A program made the position numbers and the translations under genes. 64,000 nt of DNA, from NCBI GenBank assembly GCA_038503035.1, contig JAVSML010025213.1:62001-126000 (forward strand), read 5' to 3'. The DNA comes from Crocodylus rhombifer (Eukaryota > Chordata > Crocodylia > Crocodylidae). Position 1 is the first letter of the stretch. Every line of letters begins with the position of its first letter. Below the pieces are notes generated by a model. That model did not search any database. It was not told where the DNA came from and saw only the letters and a list, made by a program, of their open reading frames with translations. Shown here one piece after another: positions 33,871-45,899 of this stretch.

Positions 33871-34317
33871 CCTCTGGTAGGTGGGCTGGGCCTGAGTCTG
33901 TCTACCCTAGGGGGCTCACAGGCAGGGTCTTGGGCCCTCCCCCACACCCTCCTGCACGAACTCCGTGCTAACTCACATGCTGGCAGACAAGTGTGCCTGT
34001 TTGTGTAGCCTGTTCACGCAGCTTCGGTCATGTGGCTCCCTGGGGGGGATGGATGAAGTAGGGGCCTGTGCGGGGTGAGACCTGGCCCAGCTCCACTCAT
34101 CCATCTCCTCCCACTCACTAAGGGGTTAACCCCCTCCCACCTTGGGCCCCGCTTACCTCTGGCTGTGCTGGGGGGTCAGCTGGGGGCTCCGCAGCTGCTG
34201 GGGGGTCTCTGGGGGGCTTCGGGGGAGCAGGGGCACAGCGGGCTTTCACCCACATGTCTCTCGCTGCTCCGGAGCCTAACTGGGGCTTTTTTGCTTTTGG
34301 CGGGCCCTTTTAAACTG

Positions 34318-35298
34318 TGTGATCATAGGAAAGAAGGATGGAGGGGACCTCACAAGGCCTTCTAGTCCAGCCTCTTACTGAAGACAGGATCATCCCTGAC
34401 TAAACTTTCTCACCCAAATGTCTGTTCACCCTGCTTTTAAAATTTTTGAGGGATTCCAGGGATTCTACAGCCTCTTGAGGCAGAGGCAGAGGCAGAGCAG
34501 CGCAGCTCTGTTCCTGGGGCAGCCATGTGGCACCTAGGGTAGTGCCGGCTTTTGCTGTGCTGAATGCAGAGGTGTCATCAGCCACCGGCAATGGTTGCTT
34601 CCCCTCTCCCACCCCTGCAACAAAGTTGGAGCCTGGGGCTGCTGCCGCAATTGCTCTCCTTCAGTTGTGCTACTGTCTCTGGGTAGCCCATTCTGATGGT
34701 TAACTATTCTCATAGTCAGAAAGTTCTTCTTAATCTCAAAACTAAATTTCCAGTGTCCTAAATTTTATAGCCGGAGACCATTGTTCCTAGTCTTGTCCCT
34801 TGCAACTACAAAGAAAAGCCCATCTCTGTCCTGTCTATAATCGCCCTTCAGGTATTTGAAAGGTGTTACCAAATCCAGTGATGTAGCTACGAGGGGTGAA
34901 AGGGGCAACCACCCCAGGTGTCAACTTGGTGAGGGAAGAGCAGCAAAAAAAAAAAAGTAGCTGCTGCTGGCAGATGTGGATTTGTAATTGCAACAATCAC
35001 AAGTGCCACTTACACTTTGCCCCAGGCACCCAGGCACATCCTTAAACTGCTGATCAAATTCTTCCCTAGTCTTCTCTTCTCCAGACTAAATAACTCTAGT
35101 TCTTTCAGCTTTTCTTTGTAAGTCATGATTCTCAGACCTCTCATCATTTTGTTGCTCTCTGCTGGAGTCTTATCAATCTGTTCACAACTTTCTTGAAGCG
35201 TGGACCAAAAACAGAACATAGCACTTTAGGTGAGGCCCCATTAGTGCTGAATAGAGAAGAACCACTTCCCAAGTTTTGAAAGTGACAATCCTGGTAAA
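34318..35298 (-). mobile_element. CR1 LINE copy E, old 3' fragment
   Basis: The minus strand carries the CR1 3' region: KLKELELFSLEKRRLGKNLISSL (35135-35050 area), then the 'AGAAGTTCTTC' and 'CTTGTCCC' region and the 3' tail with 'GGGGACCTCACAAGGCCTTC' near 34345. It is a diverged subfamily. A hAT-like insertion splits it at 34876-35052. A second foreign stretch with repeated 'GGCAGA' lies at about 34492-34690. It abuts the 5' end of copy D. Confidence 0.78.
34876..35052. mobile_element. hAT-like insertion inside CR1 copy E
   Basis: The insert starts CAGTGATGTAGCTACG and ends CTTAAACTGCTG, whose reverse complement also begins CAG. Flanks are ACCAAATC (34868-34875) and ATCAAATT (35053-35060), 6 of 8 matching. 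Removing the insert rejoins the CR1 sequence 'TTACCAAATC...CCTAGTCTTCTCTTCTCC' as found in other CR1 copies. An A-run lies at 34946-34957. It is 177 bp and non-coding. Confidence 0.65.
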
Positions 35299-35350
35299 AC
35301 TGTATATAAATACAACTGTATATAATTTATTCCTAGTTTTACACAAATGC

Positions 35351-36094
35351 AGGGCATATCTAAATGTACTATTAGTACATTGTAAGCTTAGTGCACAACA
35401 AAATACTACGCAGTAAACTTTTCTTAGGAGTGAATCTACATGTGTTGGGAGCAAATTTGCTTGCGACGGGAGGAGTTCAGTGCAGGGCTGCTCCTGCCCT
35501 GCTCTGTCCCCCTACAGCAGCCAGAGGGAGCTCCAGGCTTCCCCAGCTGCCAGCCCCAGGGTGGCAGGGGGCTGGTCAGGCCTCAGGTCCAGGGGGCAGT
35601 GGGAGCTGCCCCCTCTCTGGGGTAACTGCCTCCCAGCCCTGTGTCCCAATTAGAAGATTAGGGCACAGGGCTGGGAAACTATCTCCTCCCTGGCAGCTGT
35701 TTACCAGTCCCATGCCCCCATCAACAGATTGGGGAGCAAGTCTGAGAAACTGCCCCCTCCTATAGCGTCTGTTTTGTAGCCCTGTGCCCTCAATGGCAGA
35801 TCTACTGATGGAGGCAGGGGCTTGGGAGGAAGTTGCCCAGGAGAGGGGGCAGTTCCCCTGCCCCCTGCTGCCTGGGCTGACCGTGAGCTATTTGCTCTTT
35901 GTCAGCTGTCTACACATGTGCTACTGTGCAGTTGCTAATGTGCAGTTAATCTACTACCTGTATTTACAGGTAGCGGAAAACCATGCATTAGCCTAATTTA
36001 CTGTGCAGTAGCTGCTGTGCAGTTACATGGTGACACCTTACAGCACAGTAGATTAGTCTACTGTGCAGTAAGGTTTCTTGTATAGATGCACCCA
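35351..36094. mobile_element. Inverted-repeat element with GC-rich core, copy 3 of the 'CTACAC' type
   Basis: The left end is AGGGCATATCTAAATGTAC and the right end TTGTATAGATGCACCCA. AT-rich arms full of 'CTACTGTGCAGTA' words enclose a GC-rich core (about 35460-35880). The core contains loosely repeated blocks with 'CCCAGCCCTGTG' and 'GGCAGCTGTTT' about 90 bp apart. The right arm alone (35897-36094) looks like a complete small element. No protein is supported. Confidence 0.6.
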
Positions 36095-39000
36095 CAGAGA
36101 AGTGTATTCATAGGCTGGCTCTGCAACATGTATGAGAGGCTCTCTCTGATTGTCTTTCTTGTGGTTTCCCTGTCCCCATCTTTAAAATTTTAATCCTTTT
36201 AAATCATTTTTTGTTTCACCTGCCTGGGGGGGCGGGGCACAAACCATTTGGCTGATGGGAAATCTTATAATAGAGTTTTATATTCTTTCCATACATTTTT
36301 TTCTGGACTATACCCTAGAATTTTTAGAGAATTATATCCTGGCTATAAAATCTGCTACTAAAGAAAACCAAACACACCAAAACAAAACAAGCAAACAACA
36401 AACTTGAGCAAACTGGATGACATTTCTAAACTACCTTTCATATTAGAAGGAATGAGGAGGTATGTGACACAGTTAACCTTCTACATTTTAATATACATGA
36501 AAAGGTGCTTTCTCAAAATTGAAACCTTCTTTAAAAACTTTAACAGTTTAAAAGTATTTATCCTGAAAATGGAATAGTCTGTTGTGTATTCATATTACAG
36601 TCAGTTACAGTTGTATGATATTATTTTTAGAGCCTTCTTAAATAAACTAGGTTGGCTAATGAATGGGAAATAAATAGATGAGATCCCCATCTTCTACTGT
36701 CGATTGTAATTACATTTGGGGATGAGCTTCAAAATTTGGATCCCAAAGACCTCAGTCTGTACATGTCTGAGGAAAGAATCCCCTTAGTTATCTTATCCAG
36801 TCACAACCATTATAGGCAAAAGTATCTCTGGTGGGAACAAAGCCCACAATCTTTGGATGTCTATTACTGCCTTACTAGTAGGCCAATGCATTATACGTTG
36901 TGCCATCAAAACCATCCTTTCACTGAGGTGCATAACAAAGAAATGGTCAGCTTTTGCATCTGGATTTGGATTTTTTTTTAAATCTAGACATTTGGATAGT
37001 CACATCAGGGTTTGGAATTTGTTGCATCACTAGCTGCCATCAAAATGGGAAGCCACAATTATTCATTGTAACCGATTCTCTGCATGAAATAAGTATGAAT
37101 TATTAATACAGCTGTCAACTATTGTGTTATAGTGGGTATCTCATAAACCAAGAAAATCAGCCATTTATTGCTTACATTAAATATTTTGTTTACCTTGTAT
37201 CAGTAAGCAAACCTGTTTCTATTGAGATATAATAGTAGCGTTAAAAAAGGCAGTTGTCTTTTCCTACAGAGATAGTGAACTGCCATGAAATATATTCCTG
37301 CATTTTCAGAACTCAAGCAACAGTTGTAAATTACGGTTACTTACAGAAATCTGTCTAGTGAGAGAAATCACGAAATTGTCATCAACCAGCTGTAGTTTCG
37401 ATATTAAAAAGTAACATATTTTTCAATCTTTAGAAAAGAGAACAAAGGCTCCATATCCTAAAATCTGAATATGTAATACAAAGATTTCAGAAAGGCTAAA
37501 AACTACAGAATGATTTGTCAGCTTAATGGCCAGATAAGCTGACAAGCATACTCTTGTGATCAGTGATCTCTTTGTTATTGTCAGAGGCATATATTGTGCT
37601 GCTAGCTGAATCACTGGATGCCCCACTGGGTGGCAATAGTGTTCTTGGATCTACAGTTTTGGTTTGGACCTTAGAAAAAATTGCTAAGATGCTCATACCT
37701 ACAGGTCTCTGAACTCCTCAGAAAGTATAGTTAAAACCTAATTAACAAAGGAGAAAAAGGGTAAACATAATCCAATAAACAGAAGAAGTAATTCAGCAAA
37801 AGCACATTGAAGTGTTGTTGACAGAGCAAATGAACAAGACCTACAAGTGTTATACAATACTGAAAACAAGAAAAAACCCAAACAAATCCAAAACTTGTAA
37901 CTGCAACATGGGAATTGCTCAGTACAGTGATCAAATCTCTGGTAATTTGCATGGATAGAGAAGAGCTGGTCATCTAAGGACCCAGTACCTTCATTGTTGG
38001 TAAGTACCATCCTGGACATGAACATTGTCTTTGAAAAGTGGTACATTTTGTTCACATCTACAAAACCGCTGCCTATTTCTGTGCCTATGCATTTCATTAA
38101 ATGATAATATCCATTTCTAAATTTAAAATGAGAGTGGACAGACAGAGTTTAGCATCTGCAATACTTTGCTACCCATTAAGTTTAGCTTGCAGCAGAGAGT
38201 CATATATCTAATATGCATTGCAGGGGATCCTGCATGCCAGTTTAAGGAACGAAAGGATTTAAGAGGTCCTTAAATAATTAACTATTATTGGATCTCAAAT
38301 CAATTTGGTCTCACATTCAATCCCAGTACCTTTTAAGGAAAAAGGCAAACTACTTCTAAGCCAAGATTTCAACTTTCTTCAGAGAAGAACAAAAGTATTC
38401 TCATGCGGATTGAACCAACAGCTCATACAGTCCGATGTCTTATCTCTAGCAGTAGTTAATCCCAGATGATTCAGCAAAGGGTTTAAACACCCCACAGTAT
38501 GGATAACTCTGTAATAGTCTATAATAAATGTTTCTTCCTCATCTCCATCGGTTATAAAGCAGTAGCACTTTTTGTAATAGGGATCCATGTCAACAGTAGT
38601 AGTGGATTGTTCATTGCTTGCCTGTTATCCACAGTTGTGTGAGTGATAGGTTTATTGGTTCACTAAAATTACAGAAAACACAGAAATTTCATTTTGTGAT
38701 GACTTGACCAAATTTTATTTAGTATTTTTAGTGATCTGAAAAGAAAAAAATGTCCTTGGCTGACAGAAATGTTTCTTTCAGACTTAAATGAAAATGTCAA
38801 TTGGATTTGACCTTTTCATGGTATAGTTTTTAATTTGCAGTTCAAATGATAAAATAAGAACATTTGATTTAAAAAATATCAAATAAAAATGGTTTTTGTC
38901 TTCAACATGAACGAATTGGCAAAAATGACACTAATTTACAACGCGGTTTGGCATTTCCTGATCTGTATGTTTCTCAAGGAAAAATAATCAGTGAAAAAAT

Positions 39001-39782
39001 TTCTCCCAGGAACATTGTTGTTTCTCTATTTTACTTAGTAGGCTATGCCTTTAATTAGTGTGTGTCATTTATTTAGTGTGTGTCAATACCTTCCCTTTAT
39101 TAGATACTTTAGTTAATGCAACAGTGATTTGCTGTTAATGTTGGTTTTTGTCTGACTTTGCTTCCAGTACATGAAGTGGACCCTTGGGCAGTGGACTGTG
39201 TACAGTATGTGTGGGAGGAAGGCAGAGATAAAGATGCTCTTTAGGAAATCAGAAAGTACATTAAATTACTACTTGCCTCACCTGAGTTGTTCTCCTTCCC
39301 TAGCTCCTTGCTTTGGTTGCCAAAGCCAAGTGGGGAGGAAAAGGGAGGAAAAGCTAAGCGTTTATGAATATTATTACCTATTAATAGTTCCATTTAAATA
39401 ATGTGTGGGAACTGCTGCCAAAGCTAGAAACTTAGAGGCTCAAGGAAAAAAAATAGCAGCAGTAGTGGCAGCAGCTCATGGCAAACTTTGAAATGCCTAA
39501 TAAGTAGCTGTCAAAGCAGAAAGTCAAGGCAAGCATGCGCTCCTGCACAATAATGGGCTAATCTGCATAAGAGAAGAGGTTTAGCGTGGGTGTATATGAA
39601 AAAAGAACTGACGAGAAAATACTCCTTTGAAAAAGAGGAGGATTTGCCACTATTAAAGGCGATAAGAGAAAGATTTATTAGAAACATCCCTTACCTTCAC
39701 TTCTCCCCTCACTCCACTGTAAAACAGCACGTGTGTATAAAGGAGACAGGGTATGTTCAAAAGGCTGTTACGTGATCTAGAT
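36095..39782. other. AT-rich non-coding stretch
   Basis: 3.7 kb without a recognisable gene, RNA or repeat. Small frames are chance. This is one of the longest apparently repeat-free stretches of the window. Confidence 0.45.
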
Positions 39783-39969
39783 CAGGGGTGGCAAACCTGC
39801 AGCATGAGTGCCACAAGTGACTCTGGCAATCTCTGTTTGGCATGTGGCAGATCAGGGAGGGGAGAGGCAGCACAGCAGTAGATAGGGAAGGGGAAGGGGA
39901 GCAAAGTGCAGTTGAGAAGGATGTGTGACTAATATGTGGCATGCCTGCCAAAATGGTTGCCCCCCACTG
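39783..39969. mobile_element. hAT-like short element
   Basis: The left end is CAGGGGTGGCAAACCTG, and the right end TTGCCCCCCACTG is its approximate reverse complement. This end type is common in hAT (Charlie-like) MITEs. The 8-bp flanks do not match, so either the bounds are slightly off or the duplication has decayed. Confidence 0.55.
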
Positions 39970-40199
39970 GAGCTTAGTAAATTTTCAGAATGATTTCTTA
40001 TTCATGCCCAAAGGCATGTGCAGACATTCCTGGGACCCAATGTACAATCATGTGGCTTGTTTTAAGCCATGTGATTGTAGATTAGGTCTTGCTGGTGTGG
40101 AAGCGATCTAAGTAAGTTGGGATGGAGAGAGGGGCAGGTGGGATCAGGGGATCTAGCAGGTCTGCGGGGGGGATGGGACCCAGGGTCTATAATAGGCCA

Positions 40200-40855
40200 T
40201 AAGCAGAATATGAGCCAACAGTGTGCTTACTGCAAGGAAAGCCAACAGCATACTGGGTTGTATTAACAGGAGTGTCACTTGCAAATCAAGGGATGTGATT
40301 CTTCTGTTTTATTCAGCACTGGAGAAGCCTCACCTGCAGTACTGTGTCCAGGTTTGGGCCCCGCACTTCAAGAAGGATGTGGACAGTTTGGAAAGAGTCC
40401 AGAGCAGAGCAACAAAGGTGATTAGCAACCTGGAAGGCAAGACTTATGAGGAAAGGCTGAATGAATTTGGGTTATTTAGTTTGGAGAAAAGAAGACTGAG
40501 GAGGGGGGATTTGATAACAGTCTTCAAATACTTGCAGGATAATTATAGAGAGGATGGAGATAGGGTTTTATTTGCGGATGTATGGGACAGACCTGGGAAC
40601 AATGGTCTCAAGCTGCAGAAGAGGAAATTTAGGTTGGAGATTAGGAGGAACTTTCTGACTATGAGGGTGGTCTAGCATTGGAACAGGCTGCCTACAGAAA
40701 TTGTGACATCTTTGTCCCTGGAATTTTTCAAGAGCAGATTGGACAGACATGGGATGATTTAGTCAGGAACGATCCTGCCTTAAACAGGGAGCTGGAATAG
40801 ATGACCTTGTGCGGCCCCATCCAGCCCTACTTTCCAATGATCCTATGAACAGTAT
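40200..40855 (+). mobile_element. CR1 LINE copy F, 3' end only
   Basis: The plus-strand fragment starts in the C-terminal part of ORF2 and reaches the 3' tail 'AATGATCCTATGA' near 40850. It is 5' truncated, as most CR1 copies are. It is closer to copy C than to copies A, B and D. Confidence 0.85.
40223..40675 (+). pseudogene. CR1 ORF2 C-terminal fragment, copy F
   Basis: A 150-residue frame with LGCINRSVTCKSRDVILLFYSALEKP-type sequence, QYCVQVWAPHFKKDVDSLERVQ, LFSLEKRRLRRGDLI and RLEIRRNFLTMRVV, the conserved tail of CR1 ORF2. A stop replaces the residue after RVV. It is a truncated remnant. Confidence 0.83.
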
Positions 40856-42955
40856 ATATGAGAAAAAGTTGTGTCTACAGCTGGGGTTGATTCAGAATTC
40901 ACTTCACGTATTGGAAGAGATGCTGAATGAAATTTCTTGTAACTATAGGACCATGTAGGTGTGTAGTGCTGCTTTTATATTCTTTCTGTATTATTTTTGT
41001 ATCCAACATTATTCTAAGCATGTACAATTATTTCACATCAATTTTAGAAAAAAACAAATGAATCAGATTATTCCATGCAACTTCCAGGAAAAATTACTTG
41101 TTACTCATTAGTATTCTTCAGAGAGTACGAACAAACTAATCATCATTACTGTTGTGGACTATTGAATTACATGTAGATTAGGAGTGCATAGGAATTTAGA
41201 ATTAATCTATTTCATCTCTTAAATCTATCAACCCTGATTAGATAGTGTGGATTAGATATCAAAAGAAAAGTTGTTTTTTTTGGGGGGTGGGGTGGGGGGG
41301 ACGGAGCAGGATTGTTTTTTATTTTTGTTTTTTTTAATGATGTGAGAACCCCATTGTCATGTTATTACCTAACTGCATTAATCCCTGGAGGGAGACTGAC
41401 CAAAGCATAGTATGATTCTCATAAAGAAATATGGGCTTCTTAAAGAAACTGGTTAAAACTTTGCCACTAAACTAGAGAAGGATTTGAGAGATTTCTGTGC
41501 CTCAGCCCGCCTCTGCATATGAAGATAAAAGTGTAATATGATCTAGTGTGTGATTCACTCAATCACAGCTCCTGCCTGCCACACAGACATGACAGGAGGT
41601 GCGATGGTGGGATTGTACGTTAGATCCTATCATGCTTTATTGCCAGTGCATGGGGTGCTTCATGCACTCCTGAGGCAGGGAGATTGCAACAACTATTCTC
41701 TCCCAGCCCAGGGGAGTGGGCAGGCAACAAGTTTCATGTTTCCGTGAGGCTGGGAGATTATGGCAGCAGTGCTTTCCCAGCCTTGAGGGCTTTATGCACC
41801 CATGAGACTGGATGATCGTGTCAGCAGCAGTCTCCTGGGGCTGGGAGATGATAGCTATACTGCACTAGGTCCCAGCACTGGGAGGCATGCTGTGGGGACC
41901 CAGCACCCACAGCTGTGGTACTCTGGGTCCTGGCAGCTACAGGGTGCTGCTGGGATCCACAGTCGGCAGCTTCTGAGGCTGAGAGTCCCCTCACTGGCAG
42001 GACTCCCAGCGCCAGCTGTGTATGGTTCACCCCTATCATGGGGTTCCTAGCCACAGGGGATACCTTGTGACACATGCAATTTAAAGCTTGAATAGCAACC
42101 AGCTATAAAACTAATACACCTTTTCAAGGTCTAACTTTAGAGCTGGTTGGAGTTTCTTATGGCTTGATAGGTACTTTGTACTTGTAGCTGGTCTCAAGGT
42201 AATTATGCAATTAGCCAGTTTAATTGCACAATACTTGTAACATGTAGATGGGCTTATAAAGAAGAATTTTATTACCTTTGGAATGGACCAGACAGCAACC
42301 AATGGTAAGTATTTTCAGATTTTTTAAAGTGGATTTCTTTAGATCCACCCAACATGTCTCTCCCTGTATTTCTCCCCACCCCCCATTGCACAGAGAGATT
42401 GTTTTTTTACTTGTCTAAAGTGGACAAATTATATTTTTCAGGAACTTTAAGAAGTACAAGGAGCTCATTACTTTTGCAAACTAGATCACTGTGTTTGATT
42501 TCTTAAACACGGAACTGAGCCTGTGCCATATATTGCTGTTTATCAGGTTTCTGAGAATTTAGGTTCTTGTGTCTCCTTTCCCTCTTTATATTTTTGAGTC
42601 ATCTGCATAGATTGCAGCTTACTCAGGGCTGACAGAGGCTCTGTAATATGCCTCTCCTATTGCTGCTTTCTGCAAGTAGAGGGTAAGAACAAGCCTGTAG
42701 TGAATTTCAGGCAGGTGTATGCATCTGCTCTGATATACTTCCAATCAAACTAGACACATTATATTATTTTTATACTAGTGATTATTAATATACTTTGACA
42801 AACAACCAGAGAATGGAAAAAATGTGCATTTTTTCACAGCTATAATTTATTTGGCTTGTAATCCTGAAAACAGGGAAATTTAATTTTAAAATATATTCTA
42901 TATTAGCCCACTGTGAATATTTTGGATTCAAATATTGGCACCATACAGACACTTA
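40856..42955. other. Non-coding stretch with repeat traces
   Basis: There is no gene. A G/T-rich run lies at 41272-41335. The segment at about 41545-41650 shares words with the AGGCC-ended element at 18924 ('GATTGTACGTTAGATC', 'CCTGCC'), and GC-rich sequence follows to 42070, so an element of that family may span about 41545-42075. Confidence 0.4.
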
Positions 42956-43105
42956 GTTTCTCCCACGAGAATTGCTTCTCCTCAGGCTTTTTCTCCCAGA
43001 GTAAAAATAGGTGCTTTGGGAGAAAAATAACTTAGGAACAGCAGGTTTCTCCTAGGAGAGCAAACCCTCTACATGGTATGGCTTCTCTCAGAAGAGAACA
43101 TAGTC
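42956..43105 (-). mobile_element. Small inverted-repeat element, 'CAGACATT' family copy 1
   Basis: The reverse complement aligns with 63138-63310. Shared words are 'GTTCCTA', 'GGTTATTTTT' / 'AGTTATTTTT', 'TTTTTACTCTGGGAGAAAAA' and 'GTGTCTGTATG' / 'ATGTCTGTATG' at the end. The CAGACACTTAG end is kept on one side; the other end is degraded. Confidence 0.6.
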
Positions 43106-43267
43106 ATAGCATCTCCCCTGCCCAGGGAGACAGTAGCTAGGTACAGACATTACACTTGTTGTGTGATAAGTGTGCAAAAAGTGCTCTACAGTCATAACCA
43201 AAAAGACAGTAATGGCATACAGAGTGCTTTTAAAAGGGCAGATTTCACTTGAAGTTAACCCCGGATG

Positions 43268-43632
43268 CATGAATGGCGTGTGCCTCCAGCGGCTGGGTGG
43301 GGGGGGGCATCGCTTTGCTGGCAGCGGCAGGAGTACAGTGGTGGCAGTAGGAGCATGGTGGTGGTGAGTGGTGAGCTCCCTCAGATGCTTCTGGCACTAT
43401 TAGTGGGGGGGGAGGGGTGGTGAGTGCTGACCAGGAGTTGGTGACAACTCGCAGGTACCACTGGCACTGGTGGTGGCCAGGCGCGATCATGGACCACCCA
43501 CAGATGCCACTGGCTGTACCAGTGGCAGGGTAGTGAGTGGTGACTGCCCACAGGCACCGCAGACAGTGTTGGTGGCACGTTTTTGCAGGGGGTGCACATG
43601 CACCCACGTGCACCCCCTACGCGTCACCTCTG
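43268..43632 (-). mobile_element. Non-autonomous hAT element, copy 2, nested
   Basis: Reverse orientation copy of the element at 16970. On the minus strand it begins CAGAGGTGACGCG and ends GCCATTCATG. Flanking 8-bp repeats are CCCGGATG (43260-43267) and CCTGGATG (43633-43640), 7 of 8 matching. Removing it joins sequence that aligns with the uninterrupted copy of the host repeat near 51955-51990, confirming the insertion. Confidence 0.82.
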
Positions 43633-45133
43633 CCTGGATGGACGTGGTATTAGACTAAAGCATTTTAGTTTAAAGCACTTTATTGAACACCTGTGCCAAG
43701 TCCCATTGTAAGTCAAGGTAGGTCTCATTCTCCTGGCTTCCCTGGGGCCTTTACGGCACCCCACTCACCCCCCTCACAAGGCATCACAGTAGCCTTGGCC
43801 AGAGGTTGTGTGTTCTGCCCCAGTGGTGGGCTGGCTCCACCCCTGGGCTGTCACTGACAAGGGTCAGTGAAGCCTCTGTCCCGAGGCCCATGTCCTATCT
43901 CCAGCCAGCTGTAAGCTGCAACCAGACTGGGGTGGGGGGAAAGGGTCCATGTCTGTGCACCAGCCTTGGCACCAAGGCACCCATGTCCTTAGGCTGTGTA
44001 CCCACCGCTTCATGGATTAACTCTATGACATGGCACTGGCATATCCTCCCTGGTAGCTCCAGAGCCAAGCAACCTGCCAACTGGACCTCATTATGACATT
44101 CACCCCTGCCCCCACCCAGCAGGACCTGGTGTGGGTGGCCTCTGCTGGACTGGGGCAGCAGGGGCCAGAAGATCAGGACTGGGTCTGCACAAAGGCAATC
44201 CTGTGTCTTCCATGACTCAGGCACTGCTGGCAGAAACTCAACCCATGAGCACCTGGTGTGCTGCCATCTTTTTTTGGCCTGCAGCTATGTGAAGAGCATA
44301 GTCAGAATCATAAGGTGTCTTCTGGAAGCCCCTGGAAAGTTCAAGGTTGTGGGGTGGGCTGACCAGTGGAGCCCTGGTCACTCTGGAGCAGGGACCACAC
44401 CCAGGAGAAGTGAGAGTGAGAAGCACATACTGGGACCTGCACCTTCACACGTCCTCCACTTCTTTCAGCCATTCACACTTCCAGGCATCCCACTACCCTC
44501 AAGCCTTCCATAAACTACCTTGCGGCCAGATCCTCACCCATCCATGGATCCTGAGACCCCACAGGTACTTCTGTGGACCATGGATAACCCACTCCATCCT
44601 CCACCACCAGTCTGGCACACTCCTCTGACACCTTACAGCCCCCCTTCCAGAGGTACAGAGCATGAGCCATTTCCCACACTACAAGAACATCAGCCACTGC
44701 ACCATCATGACTCACATGAGCCATGGCCAGTCCTCCCCCCATTTCTCTTCCAGTCCCAGATCATCCACCGACCAGCCATGGGGCCCGGGGGGGGACTCTT
44801 CCACTACCTACTCTTTCACTCCTGGCTTGGGGCCTGCTGCAAGGGAATGGAGAAGCCTTGGAGGGGATAGGCACCCCCAGGCTTGGGCCAGCTGCTTGAC
44901 TTGAGCTCCAGGCATGTGCAAGGGCTGCAGATCTCAAAGGAATTCTTGAAGGGGGAGACTTGGCTTTGGGGAAATGGGCTGAGGGGCCAGGGGTCTCATT
45001 TGGGAAGTCCAGGAGTCCATAGTGTCCACTGTGGTGATGCCTCCCACCCTGCAGCTTCCTTCCCACCCAGGCAAGCAGCTGCCTCCCACCCCACAGGTCT
45101 GACAGACAGTGGGTCCAGGATCACACACCTGTC

Positions 45134-45234
45134 TAGCTCCTATCTGATCTTCACTTCCAACCTCTGAAAGTAGGGTGCCAAGTCCAGCTCCTACCTGGTC
45201 TTCACTCCCAACTTCTGAAAGTAGGGTGCCAAGT
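45134..45234. repeat. 51-bp tandem duplication
   Basis: Two adjacent units, each starting 'AGCTCCTA' and ending 'GTAGGGTGCCAAGTC', differ at a few positions. It is a local duplication inside the Harbinger-associated region. Confidence 0.75.
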
Positions 45235-45899
45235 CAAAAACCCCCTAACCTGTGGCTCCCCTCCAAGGTTTTGCATTTGTTGAGTTTAGCCCCTGCAGCA
45301 TTCCTTCTGACCCCACCCTTCTCTCCACCTTCCCATCCTAACTACCCCTTCCAGGTGCTTTCTCGCCCTTCTCAACCCCCGCCGCTTGCTGGTTTACATT
45401 AATTAGGAGGAGGGTCCAAACTGAGACACAGGCAATGTTCAACAGGTTTTCTTAATTAAACACATGAAAAGTTGGGCAGCTGCAACATTTTATTAAACCA
45501 AGTCACATTTCTTCCTTGCACCACATTTCCTGCACCCTCGTATGTGCTCTGTTGGGGGGGTGGGGAGGATGGTGGGGAGCGGGAGAGGGAGATGGGAAGA
45601 GGGGGGGTGTCTGGGCAGCCTCAATTGTGTGCAATGCTGCCTGTGATGCAGAGCAGAGGATCCTGGGCAGGAACCCATGGCCTGGTGCCAGGGCATGGGA
45701 ACTCAAAACCCTTTGGCACTTCTCATGAAGGGAGGGTTCCTGGTCCACAAGGGTGATGAGGTAGTCATCCAGGGTTCCAGTTCCAGACAGCCTTCAGATG
45801 TGTGGTGGGGCCTCCAACACTGATGGGGGCTTGCCTTCTCCCTATCCCTGTGCCACATGTACTCATGCTGCCAGGCCCAGTCTGTGCACCTTGCCTCCT

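Larger units (their letters stand above)
29980..34316 (-). mobile_element. CR1 LINE copy D, long but decayed
   Basis: On the minus strand it runs from a 5' leader with one GC-rich unit (about 34315-34055) through ORF1 (about 33860-32790) and ORF2 (32669 to about 29990). It is the same subfamily as A and B but with many more differences, indels and stops. The last 170 bp or so of the element, present in copy B at 5826-5998, is missing; at 29980 the sequence switches to unrelated GC-rich DNA. That is unusual, since CR1 integration starts from the 3' end. Confidence 0.92.

Noticed and set aside
39783..39969. Target-site duplication for the CAGGGGTGG element
   Set aside because: The flanks ATCTAGAT and GAGCTTAG do not match, so only the terminal repeats support it.
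44515..45168. Frames in the Harbinger region as the Myb-like partner protein
   Set aside because: No tryptophan-spaced Myb/SANT pattern could be seen in either strand, so I make no claim.
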